The notes: generated by a model from the letters alone, not told the origin. A stretch of DNA of 64,000 bases from Olsenella sp. An285 (GCF_002159625.1 NZ_NFIZ01000008.1:1-64000); one strand, 5' to 3'; positions 26,526-34,190 are shown, counted from the first letter of the stretch. Translations and numbers: made by a program.

Positions 26526-27251
26526 ATGAGGAACTCGATCGACATCCACTGCCATATACTGCCGGGCCTTGATGACGGGGCGGAAACGCTTGAGGATGCC
26601 ATCCGGATGGCACGAGTTGCGGCGGGCTCTGGCGTGAGCCACGTTGTGTGCACGCCGCACTGCTCGGCCAGCGATCGAAACCTTCCATCGCGCATCGAGA
26701 GGATTCGTCGCTGCGTGGACGCTCTTGGAGGCGAGCTCGGTAGGCTGGGGATTCCGCTGACGCTCCATGCGGGCATGGAGCTTCTCTGTGACGGAGGCCT
26801 GGCTCGGGCGCTGGAGCGTGGGGAGGTCCTCACGCTTGCGGGGTCGAGGTGCCTGCTCATCGAGTTTCGATTTGATGTGAGGGTAGCGGCAATCGAGCGT
26901 GCGGCTGCCGAGGTGAAGCGGGCGGGCTACGTTCCGGTGCTGGCGCACCCGGAACGTTATCCGGTGGTCTGGGAGACCCCGGAGTGCATGGAGATTTGGG
27001 CCAGCGAGGGCTATCTCCTCCAGCTAGACAAGGACAGCGTCCTCGGGCGCTTTGGTCGGCGTTGTGCATCGGTCTCGCGCTGGGCCCTGAGCAGGGGGCT
27101 TGTCTTTGCGATCGCCAGTGACGCCCATGGTACGAGGGGACGGACCCCCGAGATGCGCGCGGTGTGGAGTGCCATTGAGAGGGAGTTTGGTCCCGCGCTG
27201 CGCAGACGGCTGATGGATAACGGCATGTCTGTCCTTCGTGATTTCGGATGA
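26526..27251 (+). CDS. PHP-type tyrosine-protein phosphatase (CpsB/CapC/YwqE family)
   Basis: A 241-residue metal-dependent phosphatase. DIHCHILPGLDDGA (residues 6-19), VVCTPHCSA, HAGMELLCD, LIEFRFD, LAHPERYP and IASDAHGT are the PHP metal-binding motifs in order. It dephosphorylates the tyrosine-rich tails of the BY-kinases encoded at 20899 and 22293. ATG 26526 has GGGGAG seven bases upstream; ATG 26520 would overlap that site. GC content returns to the genomic level here, so the AT-rich block ends at the flippase. It is the last gene of the polysaccharide locus. Confidence 0.93.
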   Translation: MRNSIDIHCHILPGLDDGAETLEDAIRMARVAAGSGVSHVVCTPHCSASDRNLPSRIERIRRCVDALGGELGRLGIPLTLHAGMELLCDGGLARALERGEVLTLAGSRCLLIEFRFDVRVAAIERAAAEVKRAGYVPVLAHPERYPVVWETPECMEIWASEGYLLQLDKDSVLGRFGRRCASVSRWALSRGLVFAIASDAHGTRGRTPEMRAVWSAIEREFGPALRRRLMDNGMSVLRDFG

Positions 27252-27330
27252 TGTGAGCGCGTCCCGCCTGGCGAGTCTGACGAGGGCTACCTCCATGTTC
27301 TTCTCGGCACTTGACCTGTTCTCTTCTTAG

Positions 27331-27361
27331 ATGTGGCTACAGTTCTATATAATGTAGCTAC
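27331..27361 (+). promoter_or_regulatory. Paired operator-like repeats over the antitoxin promoter
   Basis: ATGTGGCTAC (27331-27340) and ATGTAGCTAC (27352-27361) are spaced 21 bases, two helical turns. GTAGCTAC (27354-27361) is an exact palindrome. They flank and overlap a TATAAT box (27348-27353) just upstream of the Phd-like antitoxin. Autorepression by the antitoxin or the complex is the usual arrangement. Confidence 0.6.
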
Positions 27362-27376
27362 GTTGAAGGAGGGAAT

Positions 27377-27667
27377 ATGTCAGAGGCGCTCGAGGCGGTA
27401 GGAGTCCGTGAGGCAAAGAACCGGTTCAGCGAGTTGACGGCGCTGGTCAACCAGACGGGTGCCGAGCTCGTCGTGCTCAAGAACAGCAGGCCCTGGGTCG
27501 TCATTCAACCCGCAGACGCCGCTGCAGAGGACCGTCGTACCCGCCTGGATAGGTTGCGCGCGCTGACCAGACGCATCGAGAAGGATGTTGCCAACGAGCC
27601 GGAGTGGGAGTCGGCCGTTTCCGATCGCGACCTGCTCGACGACGAGAGGGTGAGGCGCTTTGGCTAG
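27377..27667 (+). CDS. Phd/YefM-type antitoxin
   Basis: A 96-residue antitoxin. VGVREAKNRFSELTALVNQTGAELVVLKN (read here as VGVREAKNRFSELTAL then VNQTGAELVVLKN) and RPWVVIQP form the Phd/YefM DNA-binding fold, and the charged C-terminus (RRIEKDVANEPEWESAVSD) would bind the toxin. AAGGAGGG lies 4 bases before ATG 27377. It overlaps the PIN-domain gene by 8 bases and is preceded by two operator-like repeats, so it is probably autoregulated with its toxin. Confidence 0.85.
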   Translation: MSEALEAVGVREAKNRFSELTALVNQTGAELVVLKNSRPWVVIQPADAAAEDRRTRLDRLRALTRRIEKDVANEPEWESAVSDRDLLDDERVRRFG

Positions 27668-28079
27668 GGTTGTGCTGGACACCAACATCATCCTCGACTA
27701 TCTGAGTGCCAAGCGCGAACACCATGGTGATGCTGTTCGGCTTCTTGAAGCGCTGCTCTCGTCTGATGACAAGACCCCGGTTATTCTGGCGGCGGGCATC
27801 AAGGATGTGTACTACATTCTCTGCCGTCATTATCACGACGAGCCGCTTGTGCGCTCTCGGCTTGATGACTTCCGGGCCCTCATGGACGTTGCCGATCTTA
27901 CTGGCACCGTGCTCGACGGCGCGTTCTCGTCCGAAGAGCCGGACCTGGAGGACGGAATCGTCCGAGCTACCGCAGAGCTCCTTGGTGCCGAGGCCATCGT
28001 CACGCGCGACTCGTCAGCGTACCGGGGGTCGAGCGTTCCTGCGATGGACGCGCGGGCGTACTGCGAGGGTCTGGGGTAG
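27660..28079 (+). CDS. PIN-domain toxin (VapC-like ribonuclease)
   Basis: A 139-residue PIN-domain protein. VVLDTNIILDYL at the N-terminus carries the first catalytic Asp, EPDLEDGIVRATAELLGAEA the middle acidic residues, and IVTRDSSAYRGS the last Asp. It is expected to cleave RNA unless bound by the preceding antitoxin. The start is TTG 27660, overlapping the antitoxin stop; GTG 27672 would begin at the second strand. A Phd-type antitoxin with a PIN toxin is a common mixed pair. Confidence 0.83.
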   Translation: MARVVLDTNIILDYLSAKREHHGDAVRLLEALLSSDDKTPVILAAGIKDVYYILCRHYHDEPLVRSRLDDFRALMDVADLTGTVLDGAFSSEEPDLEDGIVRATAELLGAEAIVTRDSSAYRGSSVPAMDARAYCEGLG

Positions 28080-28138
28080 GGCCGTCTGGAGGTCGCGGGC
28101 TCTTCTCGTTTTGTGATGAGCATCTGGCCGCAACTCAC

Positions 28139-28447
28139 TTATTTCTGAGGTCCCTGGAACAGCTCCGAGTGGCTTCCCATACGCACGAAGCGTATCTCTG
28201 GATTTGTCTTATGGGGAAGATAGAGCACATTCACGTCTACGATTCCATCGGAGAGGTGGAAGTCGATGTGGACGTTGTAGTTCTCGTCTGGATTGCTGAG
28301 CTTGTGAGCCCCGTATGACTCGGGAAGAGTGCCGCTTGCCGCGAGCTCTCGCATGGCAGTGAGGAATTCGTCTTTTATGAATGGGTGGCGGCGAATTACC
28401 CGGAGATAGTCAGGCTTGAAGGCAGAGTCGAATTTGATGGTGTACAT
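28139..28447 (-). CDS. YafQ-family RelE-type toxin
   Basis: A 102-residue RelE/ParE-superfamily mRNA interferase. SAFKPDYLRVIRRHPFIKD, LPESYGAHKLS, NVHIDFHLSDGIVDVNVLY and IRFVRMGSHSELF match the YafQ pattern, in which the late His (GSHSELF) is a catalytic residue. It is expressed after its antitoxin (28447-28746) with a one-base overlap. The pair is transcribed opposite to the Phd/PIN pair, with a 59-base gap between the two 3' ends. Confidence 0.88.
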   Translation of the reverse strand: MYTIKFDSAFKPDYLRVIRRHPFIKDEFLTAMRELAASGTLPESYGAHKLSNPDENYNVHIDFHLSDGIVDVNVLYLPHKTNPEIRFVRMGSHSELFQGPQK

Positions 28448-28746
28448 CAGCGGCCCTCGAGATACGCCATGGCGTCCTCGATGCTGCTGAACGACGAATC
28501 GTCATCGGGGATGATGCCGGCGGACTTTGCTTCTGCGCGCAGCATCGCCAGGCGCGTCTCCTCGTTGGGCACGTCACGTTTTGCAACGAGCTCAAAGGGA
28601 ACTCGGCGCTGGTTTACCAGCTGGCGAAGGGCAAGTGTGAGGTAGGCGTTCAGTCCAAGGCCAATCGAATCGAGGATGGCGACTGCCTCGGACTTGAGGC
28701 TCTCGTCAAAACGTACGGTCGTTGGCTTCATTGTGGTTGCGGACAT
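28447..28746 (-). CDS. RelB/DinJ-family antitoxin
   Basis: A 99-residue ribbon-helix-helix antitoxin. KPTTVRFDESLKSEAVAILDSIGLGL (here in parts: KPTTVRFDESLKSEA, ILDSIGLGLNAYLTLALRQL) is the DinJ DNA-binding domain, and the C-terminal SSFSSIEDAMAYLEGR binds toxin. The ATG at 28746 has GAAGGGAG seven bases upstream; earlier in-frame ATGs lie in the promoter. A TATAAT (28780-28775, minus strand) and an inverted repeat (28804-28828) lie upstream, so autorepression is likely. Confidence 0.87.
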   Translation of the reverse strand: MSATTMKPTTVRFDESLKSEAVAILDSIGLGLNAYLTLALRQLVNQRRVPFELVAKRDVPNEETRLAMLRAEAKSAGIIPDDDSSFSSIEDAMAYLEGR

Positions 28747-28803
28747 GGTCGCTCCCTTCTCCAAGATTAGCGTGATTATACCTACTGACATCGATGTGAT
28801 GCG

Positions 28804-28828
28804 TATTAACGTCATAATAGCGTTAATA
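28804..28828 (-). promoter_or_regulatory. Inverted repeat operator upstream of the RelB/DinJ antitoxin
   Basis: TATTAACG and CGTTAATA are perfect inverted halves separated by nine bases. The element lies 58-82 bases upstream of the antitoxin ATG, just beyond a TATAAT box. Ribbon-helix-helix antitoxins bind such palindromes to repress their own operons. Confidence 0.6.
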
Positions 28829-29035
28829 AACAGCTATATGCATGAGGTGCACGGCGAGCGAGCTGCTCTGTGGGTTCTTACGCCCGCGGGAGGGGAAGAA
28901 CTGGGCTCAAGTCTCTGAATCTGGCTTTTTGGCCCCGGTTGTTACGGTCTCGGGAGTGTAGGAACGGGGCGGAGACGAGGCAGGGGCGGGGGCGAAGGGC
29001 CAAATGGCGCCGGCAGAACTCGGCGGTATGGGACA

Positions 29036-29071
29036 GTGGGGACGGAGCGGTGACAAACCCTCCGTCCCCAC
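29036..29071. repeat. REP-like palindrome at the mupG 3' end
   Basis: GTGGGGACGGAG (29036-29047) and CTCCGTCCCCAC (29060-29071) are perfect 12-bp arms around a 12-base loop. The GGGGAC core is shared with the palindromes at 39364, 53593 and 56823. No U-run follows on either strand, so a repeat element is more likely than a simple terminator. Confidence 0.65.
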
Positions 29072-29093
29072 GTCACGTTCTTATCGCTCGTTC

Positions 29094-30182
29094 TTATCGC
29101 TCGGTGAAGCGGAACTTGGACCAGGGCTTGATGAAGGGCAGCAGGACGAGCTCCTCGGGGACGATGCGGCCCACGCGGTTCTTGCGCGCGTCGCGGTGCG
29201 GCTCGAGGACCACCTGCAGCTCGTTCTTGTAGTTGCCGAAGTCGTCGTTGCCCACGACGATGTCGCCGGGCTGGAGCTCGACGTCATTGTCGTGCGGCGG
29301 GTTGGCCTCGCCGCGGTACTTGACGCGCACCTCGGTGGATCGGATCACGCGGGCGGAGATGTCGCCGCGGCGCTCGTGCTGCTCGTCCAGGACGATGGCG
29401 CGCTCGAGCTCGCTCGCGCCGGGCTCGAGCTCCACGGCAAAGCGGGTCTGGTAGCGGTCGACGGAGCCCACGGCGGCGAGCTCGGTCTCGGAGGCGTAGG
29501 CGTTGCCGATGATGACGTCGTCGATGAGGCCGGTGGCAAAGAGGTGCTTGGCCGCCACGTCGGCCGGCATGTGGCGGTGCATCTCGAGCGTGGGCAGGCC
29601 GTCGTTGACGGGCCAGGGGCCGAGCGTGCCCTGGGCGCAGGAGACGAAGGCGGCGGTGCGCAGGCCCTTCTCCTTGAAGCGGCGCGAGCAGCTCACGAAG
29701 AAGTCGTAGGGGAGTCCCGTGCCCTCCTGCGGGTAGAAGTTGTGGCAGCCATAGAGGAAGGGCTGGTTGGCCTGGTAGGAGAGGATGTTGTCGACGTAGG
29801 CGACGTCGCTGCTCATGTTGAGCTCGATGGCAAGGCCGTAGGGGTTGTAGGTGAGCAGCGCCTCGCGGCGGCCGTCGAAGCCGGTGTCCAGGCGGATGCC
29901 GTCCGCGCCGAGCTCGTGGAAGAAGCCGAGGTCGTCGTAGGAGACGCCCAGCTCGTCGAAGATGTTGGGGGCGACGTCGAGCACGACCTCGTAGCCCAGG
30001 CCGTGCGCGAAGGCGATGATGTCCCGGAACTTTGCCACCGCGGCGTCGCGGCCGCCCGCGACCTCGAGCATGCTCATGAAGATGCGCTCGAAGCCGTGGC
30101 GCGCGGCGAGCTCGAGGTAGGCGCGGTCCTGCGCGGGGTCGCTGTGGTCGGGGTAGATAGAGATGCCGAGCTTTCTCCTCAT
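29094..30182 (-). CDS. mupG: MupG-family 6-phospho-N-acetylmuramidase (DUF871)
   Basis: A 362-residue protein of the DUF871 family, whose characterised member MupG splits 6-phospho-MurNAc-containing disaccharides during peptidoglycan recycling. KLGISIYPDHSD starts a TIM barrel, RIFMSMLEVAGGR, VLDVAPNIFDELGVSYDDL, ADGIRLDTGFDG, LYGCHNFYPQEGTGLPYDFF and the C-terminal cyclophilin-like part (NDDFGNYKNELQVVL) are all typical. Length is normal for the family. No phosphotransferase transporter genes adjoin it, so substrate import must be encoded elsewhere. ATG 30182 begins the barrel's first strand directly. Confidence 0.9.
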   Translation of the reverse strand: MRRKLGISIYPDHSDPAQDRAYLELAARHGFERIFMSMLEVAGGRDAAVAKFRDIIAFAHGLGYEVVLDVAPNIFDELGVSYDDLGFFHELGADGIRLDTGFDGRREALLTYNPYGLAIELNMSSDVAYVDNILSYQANQPFLYGCHNFYPQEGTGLPYDFFVSCSRRFKEKGLRTAAFVSCAQGTLGPWPVNDGLPTLEMHRHMPADVAAKHLFATGLIDDVIIGNAYASETELAAVGSVDRYQTRFAVELEPGASELERAIVLDEQHERRGDISARVIRSTEVRVKYRGEANPPHDNDVELQPGDIVVGNDDFGNYKNELQVVLEPHRDARKNRVGRIVPEELVLLPFIKPWSKFRFTER

Positions 30183-30253
30183 GATGCCTCCTCGGGCGCT
30201 CCGGCGCGCTGACGCCTGGTTGCGTGACGTGTTACGCCACCATCATAGCGGGC

Positions 30254-31876
30254 TCACGCGAGGGCGGAGCGCACGTCCTCGGCGTAGTCCTCGATGAGCT
30301 GCGGGACGCCGGCGTCGGAGAACTCCAGCACGGTGTCGCCCACGAGGTCGAAGAGCTTCTCGTTGATCGAGTCCACGAGGAGGTCGGGCGAGGCGGCTTC
30401 TGGGGCGCGGCCGGAGAGCAGGTCCTCGAGGAGGGCGAGCTCGTCTGGCGCGAGGCCGAGCGGCGCGTTCTTCTTGGCCTCTATTGGTGCGGGGGCCCTC
30501 TCCTCCGCGGCTTGGGTGGGTGGCTCGACCGGCGTGACGGGCTCTGCGACGGGAGCGGCGGGCTCGATTTCCGGAGCCGGCGACGGCGCTGGCTGGTCCT
30601 CGCGCTCCTCGTCCACGAGCAGGGCCTCGCGCGTGGTTGCCGCGGCGGAGCGAATGCCCGCGAGCTTGGAGAGGTCTATCTCCACCCGGACCGGCGCGTG
30701 CGCCTCTCTCCATGCCAGATAGTCCTTGACCTCGCGTTCTATGAGCTGCACGAGGTACTTGGGATCCGCCCGGTCCTTGAGGGGGTGCGGGTAGTCGAGC
30801 GCGACGCGCAGCTGGCGGTCCACGGCGCGGAGGATCTGGCCGAGCTTTGAGCTGCGGCCGCCCCCGTCGTGGAGCGAGGTGCAGGTCCAGATGCCGGACT
30901 GGCAGACGAAGCGGCACGTCTCGTCCAGCTCGTAGGTGCAGTCGGGGTGGCGAGCGCCGGGGTAGAACACCGCGGACGCGAACATGAGGTAGGGGAGCGC
31001 GCTCGCCCTCCCGAAAAGGCTCTCCACGAGGCCCTGCCTCCGGCTTCCCTGGTAGTAGTGGGCGAGCCTGGCAAAGACGGCGCAGGTCACGCTGCGAAGG
31101 GCGTCCGGGTCGTCGCGGTAGAGGCGAGACTCGAGCGGGCGGTACGTCGAGAGCGCGTCGAGCGCGGCGAGGAGCTCCTCCTCGGCGTCCGGGTTCGCGC
31201 CGAAGGCGTAGGGCTCGCGGCGGCGCCCCCTCTGGGCGGGGCGGCTCAGCGCGAGGCTCTCCGCCCTCTCGAGCCTGGCCACGGCTCTGTTGTGGTCGGT
31301 GCTCGCGTAGGGTTGGGCGAGCGCGGGGTCGAGCCCGTGGTAGACGGCGTAGTCGACGAGCCACGTACGAGCGTAGCGGTCCATGGCGGGCTCGAACTCG
31401 CGGTAGCTCTGCCAGAAGGACTCGATGGCGCGAAAGGCGGGTACCCCCGGATCCGTGCCTATGCCGTTGAGGAGCTCGTAGAGGTAGACGTAGGCAAAGG
31501 ACGTGGACGTCCTCTCCACGGAGCCGCGCCGGACGTTGGCGCGCCAGGTGAAGTAGCCCCTGAGCTGGTGGTTGTCCATGGCGTTGTAGGTGGGGAAGTA
31601 GCTCTGGAACGTCCCGCCGTAGGGGCAGTCGTCTTCGTAGCCCTCCATGAGGCGGGCCTGCTCCACAAAGAGCCGCGCGTCCGTCCAGCCGCGGGCCTCC
31701 GGCCCGCGGGCGAGCGCGCGCATCCGGCGGATGGGCTCGGGGAGGTAGCTCGCGAGCTGCGAGCCGCGCATGAGGATGGGCTCGCTGCCGTAGACCTTGG
31801 AGGTGGAGAAGGCGCGGCCGGCCTTAGCGCGGGTCGCCGCGATGATCTGCTCGATGAGCCGGTCGACGTCTGCCAC
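30254..31876 (-). CDS. TerB N- and C-terminal domain protein
   Basis: A protein of about 540 residues. MDNHQLRGYFTWRANVRRG is the TerB-N hallmark, followed by SFAYVYLYELLNGIG. The C-terminal third ends with a TerB-C-like segment (LAPDELALLEDLLSG through DTVLEFSDAG), after a Pro/Glu/Ala-rich linker (PAPSPAPEIEPAAPV). These domains occur around tellurite-resistance-type TerB and stress-signalling modules, but their activity is unknown. GTG 31876 is chosen because AGAGGAGGG lies just upstream; ATG 31915 has no ribosome site. No ter genes are nearby, which makes it an orphan. Confidence 0.75.
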   Translation of the reverse strand: MADVDRLIEQIIAATRAKAGRAFSTSKVYGSEPILMRGSQLASYLPEPIRRMRALARGPEARGWTDARLFVEQARLMEGYEDDCPYGGTFQSYFPTYNAMDNHQLRGYFTWRANVRRGSVERTSTSFAYVYLYELLNGIGTDPGVPAFRAIESFWQSYREFEPAMDRYARTWLVDYAVYHGLDPALAQPYASTDHNRAVARLERAESLALSRPAQRGRRREPYAFGANPDAEEELLAALDALSTYRPLESRLYRDDPDALRSVTCAVFARLAHYYQGSRRQGLVESLFGRASALPYLMFASAVFYPGARHPDCTYELDETCRFVCQSGIWTCTSLHDGGGRSSKLGQILRAVDRQLRVALDYPHPLKDRADPKYLVQLIEREVKDYLAWREAHAPVRVEIDLSKLAGIRSAAATTREALLVDEEREDQPAPSPAPEIEPAAPVAEPVTPVEPPTQAAEERAPAPIEAKKNAPLGLAPDELALLEDLLSGRAPEAASPDLLVDSINEKLFDLVGDTVLEFSDAGVPQLIEDYAEDVRSALA

Positions 31877-32008
31877 GCTGCCCTCCTCTCGCCTCTCCAT
31901 CTCTCCTAGCATCATACCCGTGCGCCCTGCCGCGGCCCGTCCGGGTGCGTCCTCGCGAGATGATTGACTGTGGCCGCTGCAGATAACGCCTTCGGGTCAG
32001 TAAGACCG

Positions 32009-32209
32009 GCCCTCCGCCTGCAAAACCGCCCTTCGGGCCGGTGGAAATCGGGGGCTTTGGAGGGCTTCCCTCAATGGCATAGTGGCGTTATGCCTGTTGT
32101 AGATATCAAAGTATCAAGCAAATTGGCATCAGTGGCAAAAAACCACCGGCCCGAAGGGCGGTTTTGCAGGCGGAGGGCAAAGCCACCGGCCCGAAGGGCG
32201 GTTTTGCAG
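32009..32209. repeat. 36-bp inverted repeat plus a third direct copy, terminator-like unit
   Basis: 32009-32044 and 32143-32178 are perfect 36-bp inverted repeats separated by 98 bases. A 27-bp direct copy follows at 32183-32209. Each copy carries CCGGCCCGAAGGGCGG followed by TTTT, which by itself looks like a small intrinsic terminator: two copies point right and the left copy points left. Transcripts leaving yaaA leftward would meet the leftward copy. The overall arrangement resembles a non-autonomous mobile element or an expanded REP cluster. Confidence 0.75.
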
Positions 32210-32220
32210 CTGCGTGGGCT

Positions 32221-32407
32221 GCGAGGTTTGCCCGCTCGTGCGATGCACTTTTGCCTTCCGAGTTGAGGCCGCTCTCCTTCCCGCCAAAGAAACCCCAGAT
32301 GAATTCCTTTCGGAAGGGCTTGGCAGCGGAGTCGAGACGCAAAATCACATCGCACGAAAGGCAAAACCTCGCAGCGGGCCCCGCCGACCTCGCACGAGCG
32401 GGCAAAC
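32221..32407. repeat. 18-bp inverted repeat with competing inner arm
   Basis: GTTTGCCCGCTCGTGCGA (32226-32243) is perfectly complementary to 32390-32407. The same left arm also pairs with 32350-32372, with about four mismatches in 23. Inner pairs such as CCTTCCGA with TCGGAAGG add more structure. The right arm ends 15 bases before the yaaA stop. The region could form two mutually exclusive folds as RNA, or be a decayed palindromic element. Confidence 0.65.
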
Positions 32408-32422
32408 TGCGCGTCTGGTCAG

Positions 32423-33175
32423 CTACTCCCGCACGAAGACGAGCGTCGCGGCGTCGGAGCGCCCCTCGTCGAGCGTGTAGCCGCGCTCGCGGAAGCCGCG
32501 CAGCTCGTCCGGCCCCTTGACGCCGTGCTCCGCGCACCAGCGTATGAAGGTGCCGCGTGCGGCCTTGGCCTCGGTCGCGGGCTGGCGCAGGCGTCCGTCT
32601 CGCAGAACGCCGAAGAGACAGGTCAGGATCTGCGGCCCTCCCTCGCGCACGAATGGTGTGACGGCGCGCGCGTACTCGACGGAGGCAACGTTGACTATGA
32701 GGTCGCACTCTGCGGCAAGCGCCTCGTAGAGGGAGTCGCCCCAGAACCCATAGAGGTCGCGCGCGCCGCCCGCGGCAAGGCGAGCCTGCATCTCAAGGCG
32801 GTAGGGCACCACGGCGTCCAGGGGCCGCAGCACGCCGTAGAGCCCGGAGAGGATGCGCAGGTGCTCGTCCAACCAGGCGAGCTCCCCCTCGCTCATGACC
32901 TCGGGCGCCATGTGCGTGTACTGGATGCCCTCGTAGGCTATGACGGCCGCGGTGTCGCCACGGGTGAGGTCCATGGTGCGGACGCGCTCGTAGTTGAGGT
33001 CCGCGAGCCGGTCGCTGCACCTCCAGAGCGTCTGGGCCTCGTCTCGAGTGAGCGCCTTCAGCTCCTCCACGAGCCTCTGGGCGCGCGGGAGGAACGCGGG
33101 CTCGCGCACCGGCCAGGGCGGGGCGTCCACGACGCGCATCTTCTTTGCGGGCGAGGTTATGATCCGAAGTCGCAT
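32423..33175 (-). CDS. yaaA: YaaA/DUF328 family peroxide-stress protein
   Basis: A 250-residue protein of the YaaA family, which in Escherichia coli limits free iron and oxidative DNA damage. MRLRIITSPAKKM at the start, YERVRTMDL, AVIAYEGIQYTHM, LRILSGLYGVLRPLD (catalogue motif) and FIRWCAEHGV are conserved. ATG 33175 has GAGGAGG a few bases upstream; the frame is open further back but that part is antisense to the next gene. It is transcribed away from the spermidine-synthase-like gene at 33245, with a 69-base shared upstream region. Confidence 0.88.
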   Translation of the reverse strand: MRLRIITSPAKKMRVVDAPPWPVREPAFLPRAQRLVEELKALTRDEAQTLWRCSDRLADLNYERVRTMDLTRGDTAAVIAYEGIQYTHMAPEVMSEGELAWLDEHLRILSGLYGVLRPLDAVVPYRLEMQARLAAGGARDLYGFWGDSLYEALAAECDLIVNVASVEYARAVTPFVREGGPQILTCLFGVLRDGRLRQPATEAKAARGTFIRWCAEHGVKGPDELRGFRERGYTLDEGRSDAATLVFVRE

Positions 33176-33244
33176 GTGTCCTCCTCTGACTCCACATCGT
33201 AGCAGCTGGGTATCATTGACGGCGAGCCAGGGAGGTGAGGCGCG

Positions 33245-34111
33245 TTGAGCAAGATGAGGTTGCCCCAGGGGAGGGGCTGGGCCGTCGCGGCGGGGATCGT
33301 CGGCGCCGCGGCCGCGGCCGTCGCCGGATGGGCGTGGGCCGTGCGCCCGCACGTCGTGCGCTGCTCGTCCGGCCTCGCGCTCGTCTACACCACGCGCGAC
33401 TCCTCGGGGGCCCGCGTGCGCGTGCTGCGCACCGGCGGCGTCTACCAGTCCGCCACGTACCTCGGGGATCGACGGATGGAACCCGTCTTCGAGTACTACC
33501 GCGCGTTCGCCCGCCTCTTCGAGGCGCGCCCCGCGGCCGCTCGCGTGCTGGCCATCGGGGGCGGTGGCTTCGCGTTTCCCAAGCTGGTGGCGGCCGAGCA
33601 CCCGGGCGTCAGAACGGACGTCGTGGAGATAGACCCCGCCGTCATCCGCATCGCGCGCCGCTGGTTCTTCCTGGACGAGGCGGTGGCGCTCGCCCGAGCG
33701 GGCGGCGGCGACCTGCGCGTCATCTGCGAGGACGGCCGCGCCTTCTTGGGCCGCTGCGAGGGCACCTATGACGCCGTGGTCATCGACGCCTTCGTTGGCG
33801 CGGAGCCCGTGAGGGAGCTCGCCACGAGGGAGGCCATGCGCGCCGCGCGCGGCGCCCTCGCCCCGGGCGGCGTGCTCCTGGCCAACGTGGTCTCGCGCGA
33901 GGGAGGCTCGGACGTGAGCTTCCTCCGCTCCGTCGTTGCCACGGCGCTCACGACCTTCGGTTGCGTCGAGGTCGTCCCCGCAACGGACGACGAGCACGCG
34001 GAGGAGGACAACTACCTCGTCATCGCCTCCGACGGACCCATAGGCCTCTCGGGGGCCATCTCCTACGACGCGGACTTCTTGGGCGAGGTTCTCCTGGACG
34101 ACGCCGGCTGA
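33245..34111 (+). CDS. Membrane-anchored spermidine-synthase-like protein
   Basis: A 288-residue protein with a hydrophobic N-terminal segment (GWAVAAGIVGAAAAAVAGWAWAV cut here to VAAGIVGAAAAAVAGWAW) and a Rossmann-type aminopropyl/methyl-transferase fold: VLAIGGGGFAFPKLVA (nucleoside site), VVEIDPAVI, VICEDGRAFL, YDAVVIDAFVG and GGVLLANVVS. The family includes many fused or anchored proteins with no proven polyamine role. TTG 33245 follows GGAGGTGAGG; ATG 33254 is possible. No polyamine genes adjoin it. Confidence 0.78.
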   Translation: MSKMRLPQGRGWAVAAGIVGAAAAAVAGWAWAVRPHVVRCSSGLALVYTTRDSSGARVRVLRTGGVYQSATYLGDRRMEPVFEYYRAFARLFEARPAAARVLAIGGGGFAFPKLVAAEHPGVRTDVVEIDPAVIRIARRWFFLDEAVALARAGGGDLRVICEDGRAFLGRCEGTYDAVVIDAFVGAEPVRELATREAMRAARGALAPGGVLLANVVSREGGSDVSFLRSVVATALTTFGCVEVVPATDDEHAEEDNYLVIASDGPIGLSGAISYDADFLGEVLLDDAG

Positions 34112-34121
34112 CGGGCAGGGG

Positions 34122-34148
34122 TGACAGTTGGACCTGAGGAAACTGTCA
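34122..34148. repeat. 8-bp inverted repeat between the synthase-like gene and htpG
   Basis: TGACAGTT and AACTGTCA are perfect arms around an 11-base loop, beginning 11 bases after the upstream stop. No U-run follows. It could be an operator or a weak terminator; it does not match CIRCE or HAIR heat-shock operators. Confidence 0.4.
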
Positions 34149-34190
34149 TATCTAAGCGCGTGCGACTGAGATTATCTAAAAAGGGGTAGA

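Larger units (their letters stand above)
28747..29093. other. Intergenic region between dinJ-like and mupG genes
   Basis: This 347-base gap holds the antitoxin promoter, its inverted repeat (28804-28828) and, at the mupG 3' side, a perfect palindrome (29036-29071). Between about 28860 and 29030 I see no gene; the open frames there lack ribosome sites and family-like sequence. Confidence 0.6.
31877..32422. other. Noncoding palindrome-rich island
   Basis: This 546-base gap lies between two minus-strand genes. The part up to about 32000 is the upstream region of the TerB-domain gene. From 32009 to 32407 it is almost entirely inverted and direct repeats, listed separately. Open frames across it encode only the repeats, so I call no gene. 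Confidence 0.7.

Noticed and set aside
27311-27316. TTGACC as -35 for the Phd/PIN operon
   Set aside because: It lies 31 bases from the TATAAT, far beyond a workable spacing.
29004-30212. 402-codon plus-strand frame
   Set aside because: Val/Ala/Glu-rich antisense of mupG, which has complete family motifs.
32009-32209. CRISPR array in the repeat island
   Set aside because: Only three copies in mixed orientation with unequal spacing; no cas genes.
31964-32266. 100-codon plus-strand frame in the palindrome island
   Set aside because: Encodes only the repeat units (RLQNRPSGRW-like segments) and has no ribosome site.
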